DNA of 64,000 bases from Ceratopteris richardii (GCA_020310875.1 CM035444.1:17077977-17141976), one strand, 5' to 3'. Counted from the first letter of the stretch, positions 35,059-46,422 are shown. Notes: generated by a model from the sequence alone, not told the origin. Program-made: numbers and translations.

Positions 35059-35675
35059 ATGTCCTATAATATGGCTGTTGGTATTAGTTATGATACCTAC
35101 CATGTTGGTAAGGTTGCTGATAAGTTTCTCTAATAGCTTACGTATTGTATGGACAATCTTGAGCCATGTAGTTTGTGTATTTTCTCTCAATAGTGCAATA
35201 CGAAGCATTCTTTTCTCTCATGTTCTAGTTTTACATTGGGCATACGTTAGCCATGTGGTCCCCTCTGCAAGTATAACATCGGTTCAATGAGATGACCCTT
35301 GGTGTTTGTCTATTTTGAACTCCTAGCTTCTTGGCAACCTGCTCAGTTATCTTGTCTATTTCCATGGAGGTTCTAGAGATATGACTAGTTGAACTGTCAG
35401 AATCCTTATAGAGTTTTGAAAATCCCAATTCCTCATCCAAATTGTCTTCTATGTCTATGCACATGTGCACACACTCTTCAATGGATCTAGGCTCTTTCAA
35501 GTACACATATGATCTTAACTTGGTGCTTAATAGGCCATCTAAAAACAAAGCCACTTGTTTGGCTGGTTTGGGTAACTCTAGAATTGGGCATCTTTCTAAG
35601 TATTGTCTGAACCGTCTTCCTGCAAGTCGCGTTGTTTCTTGGGGTGTCTGCTTGAAGTTGTGGATCAAGGATGAT
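35059..35675 (-). pseudogene. A2 gag, central part between E and F
   Basis: Minus-strand frame (35231-35752 in part) homologous to A3 gag: NTSSLIHNFKQTPQETTRLA, LERCPILELPKPAKQVALFL, LSTKLRSYVYLKEPRSIEEC and a knuckle CYTCRGDHMANVC, followed by the CTIE-type degenerate knuckle. Bounded on both sides by insertions. Confidence 0.88.
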
Positions 35676-35811
35676 GTATTTTTTGGAGTTAGACGTCTGT
35701 GGATGCACGTGAACAACACAAGGAAGAAGAAGAAGCTTGGAGCACAACACACAATATTGAATGTATTACCACTAGTATGTACAAAGATAAGTAGCCCATT
35801 AGGGCAATATG

Positions 35812-35952
35812 TGTAACAAAGTGATAGGTAGGAGATGGTTGAACCACACCCTAAGAGAGAGGATTAATAAGTAATCCTCAACCATGGCTTTTGGGGCAAG
35901 TGGTTAGCCCATCACATTCCTAACCAAGAGGTTGTGAGTTCAATTCCTTACA
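35812..35952 (+). repeat. H 5' LTR
   Basis: 141 bases, TGTAACAAAG...CCTTACA; 4 differences from 36507-36647. Confidence 0.95.
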
Positions 35953-35953
35953 T

Positions 35954-35971
35954 TGGTATCAGAGCTTAGGA
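35954..35971 (+). other. H primer-binding site (initiator tRNA-Met)
   Basis: TGGTATCAGAGCTTAGGA one base after the LTR. Confidence 0.9.
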
Positions 35972-36250
35972 AGTAGGCTTGGGCAAGGTGGAATGATCCA
36001 ATGGCCTCTAAAAAAGGCGCTTGGGCATCCTCTATGTGAAAGGGTAGGAATTGTGGAAGGCGCGCACGTCGGTTTCAAGGATGGACCTTACAATGATTGG
36101 GGTGTATCTCTCAATCCGTAGGTCGGATTGAGGCATGTAATATACCGTTGGAAAGCTCTCGGAACGAAATTTCCAATGAGCTAGCTTGGAAGTGTGAACT
36201 CCATGGGAATCCTTGGATTGCACTTGTTTGAGTGTTCAAGATACCAATCA

Positions 36251-36392
36251 TGGGTGAGAACAAGGTTCAAGACTGAGGTTGAGAACAAGGGCTCGAGACA
36301 CCAAGGTTGCGAACAAGAAGGTTCAAGACACCAAGGTTGAGAGCAAGGGTTCAAGAGACCAAGGTTGCGAACAAGGTTCAAGAAACTATGCG
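36251..36392 (+). repeat. H internal tandem repeat
   Basis: About five degenerate head-to-tail copies of a 25-30 base unit around GGTTGMGAACAAGG and TTCAAGACACCAA. Open frames across it are repeat by-products. Confidence 0.85.
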
Positions 36393-36469
36393 AGGTTGAG
36401 GGACATCAATTCAAGGGCACCTAGGGAGTTCAAGGGGTTGATCACCGAGGCCAGAGGGATACAAGAGTA

Positions 36470-36506
36470 GATCATTGAGGACAATGATCGACCAAGGGGG
36501 GAAGAA
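36470..36506 (+). other. H hairpin and polypurine tract
   Basis: GATCATTG-AGGA-CAATGATC (36470-36489) is followed by a purine tract AAGGGGGGAAGAA ending at the LTR. The 20-base hairpin is identical, inverted, to that beside element I at 1703-1722. Confidence 0.85.
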
Positions 36507-36647
36507 TGTAACAAAGTGATAGGTAGGAGATGGTTGAACCATACCCTAAGAGAGAGGATTAGGAAGTAATCCTTAACCATGGCTTTTGGGGCAAGTGGTT
36601 AGCCCATCACATTCCTAACCAAGAGGTTGTGAGTTCAATTCCTTACA
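36507..36647 (+). repeat. H 3' LTR
   Basis: Second 141-base copy, followed by the duplicated ATATG. Confidence 0.95.
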
Positions 36648-36813
36648 ATATGCGTATATACAAAACGGCAAAAAAAAACCTCCTAAAGAGGGAAAAAAGT
36701 GACCCGGCACTCCTAGAAAGTTCACACATCACTACCTAAATATATCAACAAATCCCCCTTGGGAGTGATGCAGCGAACAAGGAGTTGGCACTCATGTATA
36801 AGGAAGTGCCAAG

Positions 36814-37472
36814 CTATGTGGAATCAATCCACAAATGTAAACAAGCCCAAAGCTTTGCAGAAAGCTTCAAATTTCTCCCTAGGCAGAGCCTTTGTGAAAA
36901 GGTATGCAATGTTCTCGTGTGTGGGCACATATGCCAAGTTGATCTCCCCAGCAGAGAACCTCTCTCTGACATAATGATAATGCACCTCAATGTGCTTAGT
37001 GCGAGCATGGAGCACAAGGTTCCTCCCAACCGCCAATGCGCTCTGACTGTCAATGAAGATGATGGTGGCAAAAGACTGACCAACACCCAAATCAGCCATA
37101 AGGCATCTGAGTCACACACACTCAACAGTCACTGTGAAAGTTGCCCTATACTCATCCTCACAATTGGAAGTGGCCACATTAGGCTACTTCTTGCTCAACC
37201 AAGATATACATGAGATACAAAGCATGAAGCAAAAACCACTGGTGGACACACGTGTCATAGCAACCAGCCCAATCACTGTCAGGAAAAGCATGCAAATCTG
37301 ACGGTAGTGATCCCCCCTTGGGATAAAACAATCCAAGTAGCCACATACCACTCAAGTAGAAAAAGATGCACTTAACCGCCTGCCAATGCTTGACACCTGG
37401 GTAATGCATAAACCTGCTTGTCTGTGAGATAGCAAACTGAATATCTAGCCGAGTAATGCATAAGTAAATCAA
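36814..37472 (-). pseudogene. F RNase H region
   Basis: Minus-strand pieces YLCITRLDIQFAISQTSRFM, FPDSDWAGCYDTC and SQSALAVGRNLVLHARTKHI with EVHYHYVRERFSAGEINLAY are Copia RNase H. Broken. Confidence 0.85.
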
Positions 37473-37487
37473 GCATCCAAGAGCCTG

Positions 37488-38140
37488 CTAATAGAGAATA
37501 GCATCAAATGCATCTCCAGCATCATGAAGACTCAATCGTAAACCTGTCTCTATAGGAGTGGAAATAGGCTTACAATTGTCAAGGCCAAAACGTTGCAAAA
37601 ATGTGTCAATATATTTTGTTTGACACAAAGCCATTCCACCATCAACTTGCATAAAATGAATGCCCAAATAGTGATGCAAATGCCCCAAATCAGACATCCC
37701 AAATGAGGCATGCAAATCAGCCTTAAAATTAGCAATATGTGTGTCGTGAGATAGGCATGTATCTTTTCATACCAAGCACGTGGTGCTTGCTTTAAACCAT
37801 ATAATGCCTTCTTTAACATGCACATCCAGTTTTCATGCCCTTTTTGCACAAAGCCACGGGGCTAGAAAACATACACTTTTTCATGCAAGTCACCATTCAG
37901 AAATGTTGTTTTAATGTCCAGCTAATGTACATTCCAACCATGATGAGCTGCAAGTACACAGATGCTACGAATAGTAGCCATTTGGCAAGTAGGAGTAAAG
38001 GTTTCAAAAAAATCAATGCCTCTTTCTTGTGCATAACCCTTTGCAACAAGCCTAGCTTTATACATGTCAATTATTCCATCAGGTTTATGCTTCAGATTGT
38101 ATATGCACTTTGTGCCAATGGCCTTCTTGCCAGGAGGCAA
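37488..38140 (-). pseudogene. F reverse transcriptase region
   Basis: Minus-strand blocks KAIGTKCIYNLKHKPDG, YKARLVAKGYAQERGIDFFE, WMCMLKKALYGLKQAPRAWY and FGMSDLGHLHHYLGIHF define Copia reverse transcriptase. Broken. Confidence 0.85.
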
Positions 38141-38152
38141 GTCATATAAAGA

Positions 38153-39499
38153 CTAGGTACCATTCTTCATTATAGCATCATATCTAGATTGCATAATAGC
38201 CATCCAATTTTCTGAATTTTGTGCTTCTTCAAATGAAATAGGCTCATTCTCATCACAAAGACTAGACACAGCCATAGCATAGCGATCTGATGCAAAGGAG
38301 GCACTATGAGAACCTGATTGAGTACAATATGATAGAGGTGCATCTAATTTGTTGTCACACAAAGTCTACACCAGCCATTTTGGCATAGTTTTGGAATGAT
38401 TTGCATCATCACATGAAACCTGCAAAGGCTGAGAAGTTGCCTCATTAGGATCAGCACTAGACTGTCCACCTGTAAAAAGAGGCAGCAAAGTATCATACAT
38501 GTCTTTGCAGCTAATAGATGTCTCCTTACTACATGAAAGTAAGGCTTGAATAGCATCTTCCACAAAAACAACATCACGGTTAACCAGAATGTGTTTAGTA
38601 TCTGGATGATACAAACGATAGCCTTTGCTTTCAAAATTGTAACCAACAAACATACATTTTACTACTTTATCATCCAATTTTTTGCGATGTTGTTGAGGCA
38701 CTAATGCATATGCCAAACAACCAAAAACACATAGATGAGCAACAGATGGCTTGCGATCATGCCAAGCCTCATATGGAGTGATAGACTGCAGCGCTTTAGT
38801 GGGACATCTGTTAAGTACATATGCTCCACACATTACAGCCTCAAGCCAGAAATTATGTGGTAAAGCCTGACTCTTGACCATACACCTCGCCATCTCCATG
38901 AGTGACTTGTTCTTTTGTTCACAAACCCCATTCTATTGAGGTGTATATGGCACTATACACTGATGTTTTATCCCACGTTCAACCAAAAATGCATTAAAGT
39001 CACAAGACATATATTCCTCCCCTCGATCAGAATGGGGGGTGCCCATTTTACATGTTGACAGATTTTCAGCCAAAAGCAGAAATTGTTTGAAGCACATAAA
39101 CACTTCAGACTGTGCCTTCAATGGATATATCCATGCATGCCTGGAAAAATCATCGATGAAAGTCACAAAGTAAAGATTGTTCCCAAAAGGTGTCTGCATA
39201 GGACCACAAACATCACTATGTACAAGCTGCATTTTCTGAGTAGCCCGAACTGAACCATCTTTTGGAAAGGAGGAATGTTGCATTTTTTCCAAAATACAAC
39301 CTTCACAAACATGTTTTTCGGGTGCCTCAAGTTTGGGCAAAGAGAACACCATTGCAGATTTCTGTAGGCATAGCAAACTAGCAAAATTTAGATGACCAAA
39401 ACATGCATGCCAAAGCTTTGCATCTGACATAGCCTGAGAATCATGTACTGCACATGCCAAATCATTTACAGATCTTTCATAGTCTATGAGCTTATACAA
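38153..39499 (-). pseudogene. F integrase region and linker
   Basis: The frame 38933-39499 has KLWHACFGHLNFASLLCLQK, CEGCILEKMQHSSF, HSDVCGPMQTPFGNNLYFV and FIDDFSRHAWIYPL. The frame 38366-38899 continues with ALPHNFWLEAVMCGAYVLNR, TPYEAWHDRKPSVAHLCVFG and GYRLYHPDTKHILVNRDVVF, followed by a linker with SFEEAQNSENWMAIMQSRYD near 38153-38230. Copia integrase, broken. Confidence 0.87.
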
Positions 39500-39655
39500 C
39501 CCATGTCATAAAATGGCAGAAGCAATAATGACATCGCCATTTGACAAATCATGAACTGTACATCTGTCATCAACAAATTTCACAACCAAGCCAATCTTGG
39601 CTAATGCAAAAACTGATAATAGATTTTTCTTGATCCCTGGCACAAACAAAGTATC

Positions 39656-40900
39656 TTACAAAGTGAAAGAACTACCATCAGCTGTAGTCAAAATGATCTT
39701 ACCAACTTCCATAACAAGATAAGAGGATTTGTTGGCACATATAACAGTATTCCCTGTAGGGGCAAGCTCGAGTGAAGAGAAGAAAGTGTGTTGCGAGCTA
39801 ATATGTTTGGTCGCCCCACTATCAAAGTAGAAAACATATGAGTCTACTACAGACATGCACTGCTCATGAGAAGATGGGTCAAAACTACAAATAGTAGTAA
39901 ACATCCATTCTTCATCTTGCACAAGATTAGCAGACTTTGTTTTCAGTGTAGAGGCATCCACAACAACCATTCCGGCCTCTTTCTTCTTTTCCTCTTTAGC
40001 AGCCAATTTTGGAAAACTCTTAATGACATGATCATTTTCTTTACAACATTTGCAAACCAATTTTTCCTTTTCTAATTTCTTCTCATCTTTGTCTTCCTTC
40101 TTCGAAAGTGCAGCATTTGCAGATTTTTGCTTACTAATAGAAGAGCTCCAATTTCCTTTGCCCTTCTGACTACCCAGGAAAGCTTGATCTGCAACACGCA
40201 TAATAGACATGTTCTGCCTAGACTGATCTTCTTGCAACAGAACAGAGACTAACTTCTCAAATGACAAGCCATTTGGATTGCCGTTCATTATCAAATGAAG
40301 AGTAGAAGCAAAACTCTAATATGAGTCAGGAAGAACATTTAGAACGGTCTACACAAGTGAGCTATCTGGTATAACTTCATTAGTAAAAATCAACTATTCT
40401 TTCAAATCCTTGATCTTTATGAGAAAATTGTCCATAGAATCACCTTCATTCATGTGCTCGCTCTCCAATTGTTTTCGGAGGTAAGCAACACGAACCTCAT
40501 TCCTAGCCCGGTACAATGTGGTAAGTATATCCCAAGCAACCTTAGTTGTTCTACAAGAGCGAATGTGAGGAATGATGGACTAACAAACAAAGCTATCAAT
40601 GCATGTGCCTGAGCATCTCTGCCATCCCAACAAATTTTCTCTACAATAGGTGCAACAAAAATAGCAGCACGAACAGGAATCTGTAGAATATCATCATCTT
40701 TGTCACCATCTCCATCAGCTCCAGCACATGTATTTGTAGTACCTATATTCGTAGGTGTAATAGGATGTCTTTCAACACCCTGCATAATAAAAAATGTCCT
40801 TTTGTAACCAATACATGATGCATCATATAAGCCCACAATGGGTAATTTGTACCATCCAACTAATCCTCAACAATCAACATATGAAATACATCACTACTTT
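39656..40900 (-). pseudogene. F gag and protease region
   Basis: The minus-strand frame 39656-40294 carries gag C-terminus with a lysine-rich stretch and a cysteine-histidine cluster (CKCCKENDHVIKSF), then the protease region FYFDSGATKHISSQHTFFSS with LAPTGNTVICANKSSYLVME. Decayed gag N-terminal sequence continues to about 40900. This resembles Tnt1/BARE-type gag more than the UBN2 gags of D, E and J. Confidence 0.78.
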
Positions 40901-41170
40901 CAGCCATGGCCACTGACTAAAATACCTTGATGTAGAAAATGTATCTAAAAAAGTTGAATCGAATTACCCAAACAAGTTCTGTTAGACCTGTAGCAGACTT
41001 CGAGATGCTTATATTGGTGAACCAAAGCTAGTATATATCTTTGGCACAAAAAGAAAAAATAGCCTACACAAGCGCTGTGATAGTGCGTTCGAGGTATGCT
41101 TACCAAATTTCGTGCAATTCTAAGACTGCAATCAAAGAGGTATAGGCAACACCCTAGATGAAGCGGCAAC

Positions 41171-41184
41171 CTGCTATGATACCA
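41171..41184 (-). other. F primer-binding site
   Basis: Minus-strand TGGTATCATAGCAG, close to the initiator-Met consensus, two bases from the LTR. Confidence 0.85.
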
Positions 41185-41186
41185 AT

Positions 41187-41268
41187 TGTTGGAGTTAGAT
41201 GTATGTGGAAGCACACGAACAGTAAATCCTAGAGTGTTCACACACATCACTAACTAAATATATCAATA
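41187..41268 (-). repeat. F 5' LTR (short form)
   Basis: 82 bases that match the two ends of the 3' LTR (35681-36750). Followed by the duplicated GTATT. Confidence 0.85.
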
Positions 41269-41273
41269 GTATT

Positions 41274-42420
41274 ATGTATGATGCCACTCTTGGAGAACTC
41301 CACAATGAATTCTTCTAGTAGTTGACCTATGTTTCGGTAATTATGGTTGTTCAAAGGTTGAAACCAAGCTAAGGTTGTACCCTTTAGAATCAAACCAAGG
41401 CCTCGAACTGGGTGAACAAATCCTCAACCTGCTCAGCTCTTAATACTTGTTTGAACTCAGCCATATGATCATAAGGATCTCTTGACCCGTCAAAGTAGTT
41501 CTTCATTTCCTTAGCCACTTGAGAGGGTCTAAGGGTTCTTAGATGCTCTCAGGGTCTAGGCAATGGAAAATCATGTTCATCTCTTTGATGCCTATGTGCT
41601 CGATGTCTCTCTCTTTCAGGTCTTTTACCCTCATGTCCTAATCTATCTCTACCACCGTGTGTGCCAAACTTACCTTGGGCCTCTCTCTGGTTCTTTCCCT
41701 CTAGGTTTCATGAGCCTTGGATGATCCTGCTCCTTAGTGGCCATGGGAGACATTAGATCTTGGTGGAGGGAAAATCAATTTTCCCTGCCAAGTGTATGCA
41801 TGCCTATCATGCTCTATTACTAAGAACATTCTTTTTTATGTGTTATCTAAATATACAACCTTGGCTTGTGTCTCAGGGTCTTTGAATTTGTAGATGGTGA
41901 TTATTGGGTTAGGTTGATCTGGCTTGAATCTCCAAAAGGCTTCCTTGGTTTCTCTATTCAAGAATAGTTCTATAATTTTGTTGTCTTGAAGGATCCAATC
42001 TGAAGTGATCACTTTGGTCAAGACTAACTTATCTCTAGGAGTCTTGGGTTCTCATCCTACATCTCCTTGCTCTAGGTCTCTTATCTCATTCTTGAGAATA
42101 ACATTTCCAAACTCATATGTCCTGTCTAGTAAGTTGGTAACCACATACATGGTTTCTTGCTTATCGATATAAGAACCCTCTTCAAACTTGACCACTGGGT
42201 GTTCAAGTCCAAAGGGTTGATCTGAATTTTTGAGTTGGACCACTGATCGCCCCAGGCCATCCTCATAGATGCGAGCACCTAATCGGTTGGTTCCAACTAT
42301 GTCTTATATGGACCTGGTGTTTGTAGATAGGCAGTGCCTGAGCTAGTTGCAGGTCTCCCCATGCTGAAAGACATTTTTGAATCACTTGTGCCCAAACTTA
42401 GCACGTAGGGATAACCACTA
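41274..42420 (-). pseudogene. A2 gag N-terminal part
   Basis: Minus-strand pieces align with A3 gag: VQLKNSDQPFGLEHPVVKFE (42052-42243), ITSDWILQDNKIIELFLNRE and FKDPETQAKVVYLDNT (41836-42021), then PSQVAKEMKNYFDGSRDPYD and KQVLRAEQVEDLFTQFEA (about 41390-41530). Broken. Confidence 0.82.
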
Positions 42421-42649
42421 AGTTGTTGTGCCACGACTTAGTTGTATGGTTGACACTAACCTTAGAAGATCTAATGCTTTGTCTATCCTAGCCTAAGTAT
42501 CTACCAGATCTAAGGTTCATATGCTTTGGTTAAGATTCTAAAGTTTCCCCTTTATACTGCTCAAATCCTTTGGAGATCCCTTGCCTTCCTAATCCCACCT
42601 TTCCAATGATCTATAGAGCTCAAAAAACGGACTTTTGATGAAAAAGTTA

Positions 42650-43520
42650 TGACAAATCAAGCTCTTCGGGTCAAAACATGGAAACAGGATGTTATGAGAA
42701 AATCACGATTTTGATTGAAAATCGTGATACTAAGCAACTTTGAAATCCACGATTTTCATTGAGAATCACGATCTTGAACAAACCCAAAAACCACAATTTT
42801 GACTGAAAATCGCGATGTTGAGACACCTTAAAAAATCACGATCCTCATTCAGAATTGCAATGTTGAGCAACCCCAAAAAAACGCGATCCTAATAGAGAAT
42901 CATGAAAAATGTGATCCTAACAGAGAATCGTGAAAAATGCAATCATGATAGAGAATCATGAAAAATGCGATCTTGATAGACAATCGTGTTTTTGAGACAC
43001 CCTAAAAATTGCAATTTTGAGAATGACCTCAAGATCGTGTTTTTTTCCTGAAAATCGTGTTTTGTGAAAATCGTGATTTTGAGAATGACCTCAAGATCTT
43101 GTTTTTTTCCTGAAAGTTGTGTTTTGTGAAAAGCATGATTTTTAGAATGACCACAAAATCACGATTTCAACTAAAAATTGTGTTTTGTCAAAATTGTGAT
43201 TTTGGCCTAAAAATCGTGATTTTGTTTGAGGGTCATGTTTTTAAGAATCCCCAAAAAATCAAGATTTTGAGAATGACCAGAGAATCGCGTTTTTTAAAAA
43301 CCTTGAGAATCCCGATTTTGAGCGTAACCTGAGAATTGCGATTCTGAGAATGACCTCAAAATCGTGTTCTCTTTTTAGAAAGCTTTTAGGCAAGAAGCTC
43401 TAGAACTAAGAAAATCGCGATTTTAAAAAAATTTGAATTTTTCACAGAATCGCGATTTTCACCATAGAATCGTGATTTTCTGAGATTTTTGGCAAGAACT
43501 TCAAACTTCAGCACTGAGGC
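42650..43520 (-). repeat. A2 leader array of AAAATCGCGATTTT-type units
   Basis: More than 30 degenerate units built on GAAAATCGYGATTTTGAG, a self-complementary core, at intervals of roughly 15-35 bases. Same position in the element as the arrays of A1 and A3, different unit. The short frame at 43117-43332 is a by-product. Confidence 0.88.
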
Positions 43521-43675
43521 TTGTGTGTTGCGCAGAGGTCAAAAAAACCATCAAAACTTGCACACACCAATACTTTGCCTCTCTCTCTCCCTCTTGCACA
43601 CCCACGAATGAGAAATGAAGTGAAAATAGTGCATATATGATCAAAAATGAAAAATTTTTGTGAAGATGAAGATGG

Positions 43676-43689
43676 AAGAAGAAGAAGAA

Positions 43690-43728
<39 letters not shown>
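43676..43728. repeat. GAAGAA / GATGAT microsatellite in A2 leader
   Basis: A simple triplet run (GAAGAAGAAG then GATGATGATG), equivalent on the minus strand to the CATCAT runs at the same position of A1 and A3. Confidence 0.9.
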
Positions 43729-43729
<1 letters not shown>

Positions 43730-43827
43730 AAGAAAAATCAGAAAAATAACAGAAATTGACTATTTCTTACTTTCCAACGTCGCAAATCTATGATCTTACC
43801 ATCACAATGCTCGTCTTCAAGCAACGC

Positions 43828-43845
43828 TCCCCAGCAATGGTGCCA
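43828..43845 (-). other. A2 primer-binding site (tRNA-Asp type)
   Basis: Minus-strand TGGCACCATTGCTGGGGA, close to the tRNA-Asp complement and placed as in A1 and A3. Confidence 0.85.
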
Positions 43846-43850
43846 AAATT

Positions 43851-44481
43851 TGGTGTAGCTTAAGCATGAGTATCACCTCCTTTACTTTTCAATCTGTGGA
43901 GATGTGAGGACTAGTATGAAGACCATGAGTAAGTGAAGGCATAAGTGCCTGAGTGAAAGCACACAAGCATGAACACACATACACACATACGCGCACATGG
44001 TAAGAGCAAAGAGAGGAACAATGGAAAGCTTTCTATTACAAAGGACTCTCTTACAAAGTTCAACTCTCTACCAAGCCAACTCTCTAACAAGCTAACCCCC
44101 CAAAAATGAGCTCTCTAGCTCCTTTTATAGTTTTTTGAGCAATTTTGGCCCTGTCCAAACCTAGTGTTTGGCCTAGTTAAAAATTAGGTTCCAAGGCTTA
44201 TTTGAGGGTTCAAACGGAGTCTAAAAATTATGAAAACTGATAGGATGATACTTCTAATACTCCTCAAGCTCAAGGACTCCTCATCTTGAACAAAATGGAG
44301 CTACAAACATATGAAATGGTATTTAAATGGTTTTAAGTAATGAAAATCACTATTTTCATAGGGATTTTGTCTGAAAATTTGACATGTACTTCTTGGAGCT
44401 CCCTACTTGCTCCTTGTTCTTGTGTCTCCACTTCTTTGACATGCTCTTGCACCTTGTTCCTGACCGCCTTAAGTGCTAACA
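43851..44481 (-). repeat. A2 5' LTR
   Basis: 631 bases. On the minus strand it begins TGTTAGCACTTAAGG and ends GCTACACCA. Contains the ACTATAAAAGG TATA-type element near 44125-44135 and the GT-rich microsatellite near 43970-44000 shared with A1 and A3. The duplicated CCCAT follows at 44482. Confidence 0.9.
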
Positions 44482-44486
44482 CCCAT

Positions 44487-45870
44487 TGGTCTCAAAAGAT
44501 GACTCTCATGCTCATAGTTCAAACTACTCCCATGAAGATTGTCCACAAGCTTATTACACAGTCACCAGAGCATAGTGAGGCTTATTCCTATCAATACGAG
44601 ACACCACTTATGGAACAAAATTGGGAGCCACAATACTCCAATCTCATGTACATGAGTCCTAACCCCAAGCCCCAATTGAGACAGGTAAGACCACAAGTCC
44701 CTAGAGGACCATGTTTTAGATGTCAGGGTGACCATTTCATTTGTGAATGTCCCCACTCACCAACTCCAAGACTAGGACAAAACATCACAATACAAGGCTT
44801 TTGTCCTGAGTGCAACAAAAAAATATATCCCAAGTGATTGTCCCAAGAACCCCTCTAGTGTGCTCAAGGTTACACCCATTAATATGGTAAGCTTAGTTAT
44901 GGATTCAAGTTCAAGTAGCATTAATGTGGCTCCTATACAGGTAGGTACTAGCCTTAAAATAGGCCAAACTAGTAGAACAATCAGAGTCAAGTGAATCAAG
45001 AGAGCCTAGTAAAAGGAAAACAAGAACATGGAAGGTTACTAGGGAGAGAACCAATCATAAGTGGAATAAAAAGTTATCAGAATTAGAAGAAATCCTAAAA
45101 GATGCAAAAACAAAAATAGAGGACATAGCATCTCAAAACCCCTCACATGCCAAAAATCCATCCACACCACCTCATCCCACCCCACCACTCACTGTAAATA
45201 GACCGCAACCAGGGTATGTTCTTGCAGATCCAACCCTAGAAGACTTGGACATGATTTTCAAGGCCTACCAAGCTCAACTTCAAGAAGGGCCAACAGCTAC
45301 AAACCTAGACAAGAGCTACCCTAGAGCAGATTTAGAGATTAAACAAACAAAAATGTGCATAAAAATGGTAGAACTAGCTCAAGCTATGCTTGAGACTAGT
45401 CAAATGTTCAATCAAACAAATTCTATCAAATCGGGTTTGCATTTCCAAGGCTTAATAAAAAGATTAGAGTAGTCGGTAAACAAGCCACAGGTTTCTTTAC
45501 CTCCACAGGCTCAACCAGTTGTTGAAAGAGAAAGCTCACCACCAACAAAAGCTTATGTTCCTGATTCCATAAATGATGGAGCACCTCTTTCAATCGAAGA
45601 GTACTCTCAAAAGTTCTTGAAAAAAATACAAGAAGAGAAATGGGCCAAGGAGAAGGGTAATCCCCTTCTTATTCTTGAAATTGATGACCTTCATGATCAA
45701 TTTCCCAAAGCCATTCCATCTATCTACGGAGATCAAGTAGAGCAATGAGAAGATGAAAGACAAGAATTTGAATCCAATTCTTTTCAAGAGTTGCCACAAT
45801 TCACAAGCCCATGGGAATCTAAATCTCTTCATATTAGAGCTGCCACAATCTTGGTAAGAAATGAAGGCTC
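44487..45870 (+). pseudogene. A1 gag C-terminal part
   Basis: Plus-strand coding that resumes after A2: SPEHSEAYSYQYETPLMEQN, the knuckle CFRCQGDHFICEC, then the linker DMIFKAYQAQLQEGPTATNL (45245-45472) and EYSQKFLKKIQEEKWAKEKG. All blocks match the second gag frame of A3. Broken. Confidence 0.83.
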
Positions 45871-46422
45871 ATGGTTCCAAGAAACACTAACGTCATGAAG
45901 AACACTAAGGTCCAATGTCATCTCACTTTAGAAGAGCTACTCAAAGTAAAACATGAGATATGGAAACATATAGCGAATCAAGTTCCAGAACTTGATCCCA
46001 ATATGCCAAAAGCAAGCTCTAAGCAAAAAGTACCAGAGATACCTCTAGACAAAATAGGAGATATGAGTGAAGGTGAAGAAGGTAATACTTATCTTCCAAT
46101 CACTTACCAAGGTAACAAAACCAAAGTGATCTTAGATTCTGGTGCAAGTGTTGCAATCGCAACCACCTCCTTGTGGAAGCAATGGGGCAAACCTGCATTA
46201 AGACCAACTAGAATGAAGCTTCAAATGGCTGACGGCCATGTTGAAAGACCTATAGGATTGCTAGAAGGGATAACTCTAACCACTTGTGGAGTAGAGTTTG
46301 AACATACCTTTGCTATATGTGACTTTGGTGAAAACAATGTCTATGAGATGATCCTAGGAAGGCCCTTCCTACAACAACTACAGATAGTACAAGATTGGGG
46401 AACCAACTCCTTGTACTTATAG
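45871..46422 (+). pseudogene. A1 protease
   Basis: 183-residue plus-strand frame. KIGDMSEGEEGNTYLPITYQ, then the active-site region KVILDSGASVAIATTSLWKQ, ADGHVERPIGLLEGITLTTC and NVYEMILGRPFLQQLQIVQD. An aspartic protease of the Ty3/Gypsy polyprotein. Confidence 0.88.

Larger units (their letters stand above)
35812..36647 (+). mobile_element. H: miniature LTR element (TRIM) inside the F LTR
   Basis: 836 bases in total: LTRs at 35812-35952 and 36507-36647 (141 bases, about 4 differences), duplication ATATG at 35807-35811 and 36648-36652, an initiator-Met primer site at 35954-35971, a 554-base interior without coding sequence, and a polypurine tract at 36492-36506. The LTR start TGTAACA and the hairpin before the polypurine tract resemble chromovirus (Tekay-type) Gypsy elements, a possible source of its enzymes. 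It looks structurally whole for a TRIM. Confidence 0.93.
35681..36750 (-). repeat. F 3' LTR, interrupted by H
   Basis: Inner and outer parts at 35681-35811 and 36653-36750 together are about 229 bases; H with its target duplication lies between. Ends resemble those of the 5' LTR (GGAGTTAGA... and CTAAATATATCAA). The minus-strand polypurine tract AAGGGGGATT (36751-36760) adjoins it. Confidence 0.85.
35681..41268 (-). mobile_element. F: Copia element nested in A2 gag
   Basis: Flanked by the duplication GTATT (35676-35680 and 41269-41273). Minus-strand order: short 5' LTR (41187-41268), initiator-Met-type primer site, gag, protease, integrase, reverse transcriptase, RNase H, polypurine tract, 3' LTR (35681-36750), which contains element H. 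The two LTRs differ greatly in length. Coding regions are recognisable throughout but broken many times, more than in D or E. A date from the LTRs is not safe. Confidence 0.92.
22240..44481 (-). mobile_element. A2: sister Gypsy element inserted in A1 in opposite orientation
   Basis: The right (5') LTR at 43851-44481 and a left LTR remnant at 22240-22392 are flanked by the duplication CCCAT (22235-22239 and 44482-44486), and A1 gag continues across it. On the minus strand: tRNA-Asp primer site, hairpin-rich leader array, gag (interrupted by F and E), protease, acidic spacer, reverse transcriptase, RNase H, integrase, and a further frame after integrase. Its coding parts are close to A1 and A3. 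Broken in many places. Age cannot be read reliably because the 3' LTR is mostly gone, but A2 predates E and F. Confidence 0.9.

Noticed and set aside
42650-43520. Possible CRISPR-like array of regularly spaced repeats
   Set aside because: Units are degenerate and irregularly spaced, there are no unique spacers of constant size, and the context is a plant retrotransposon leader.
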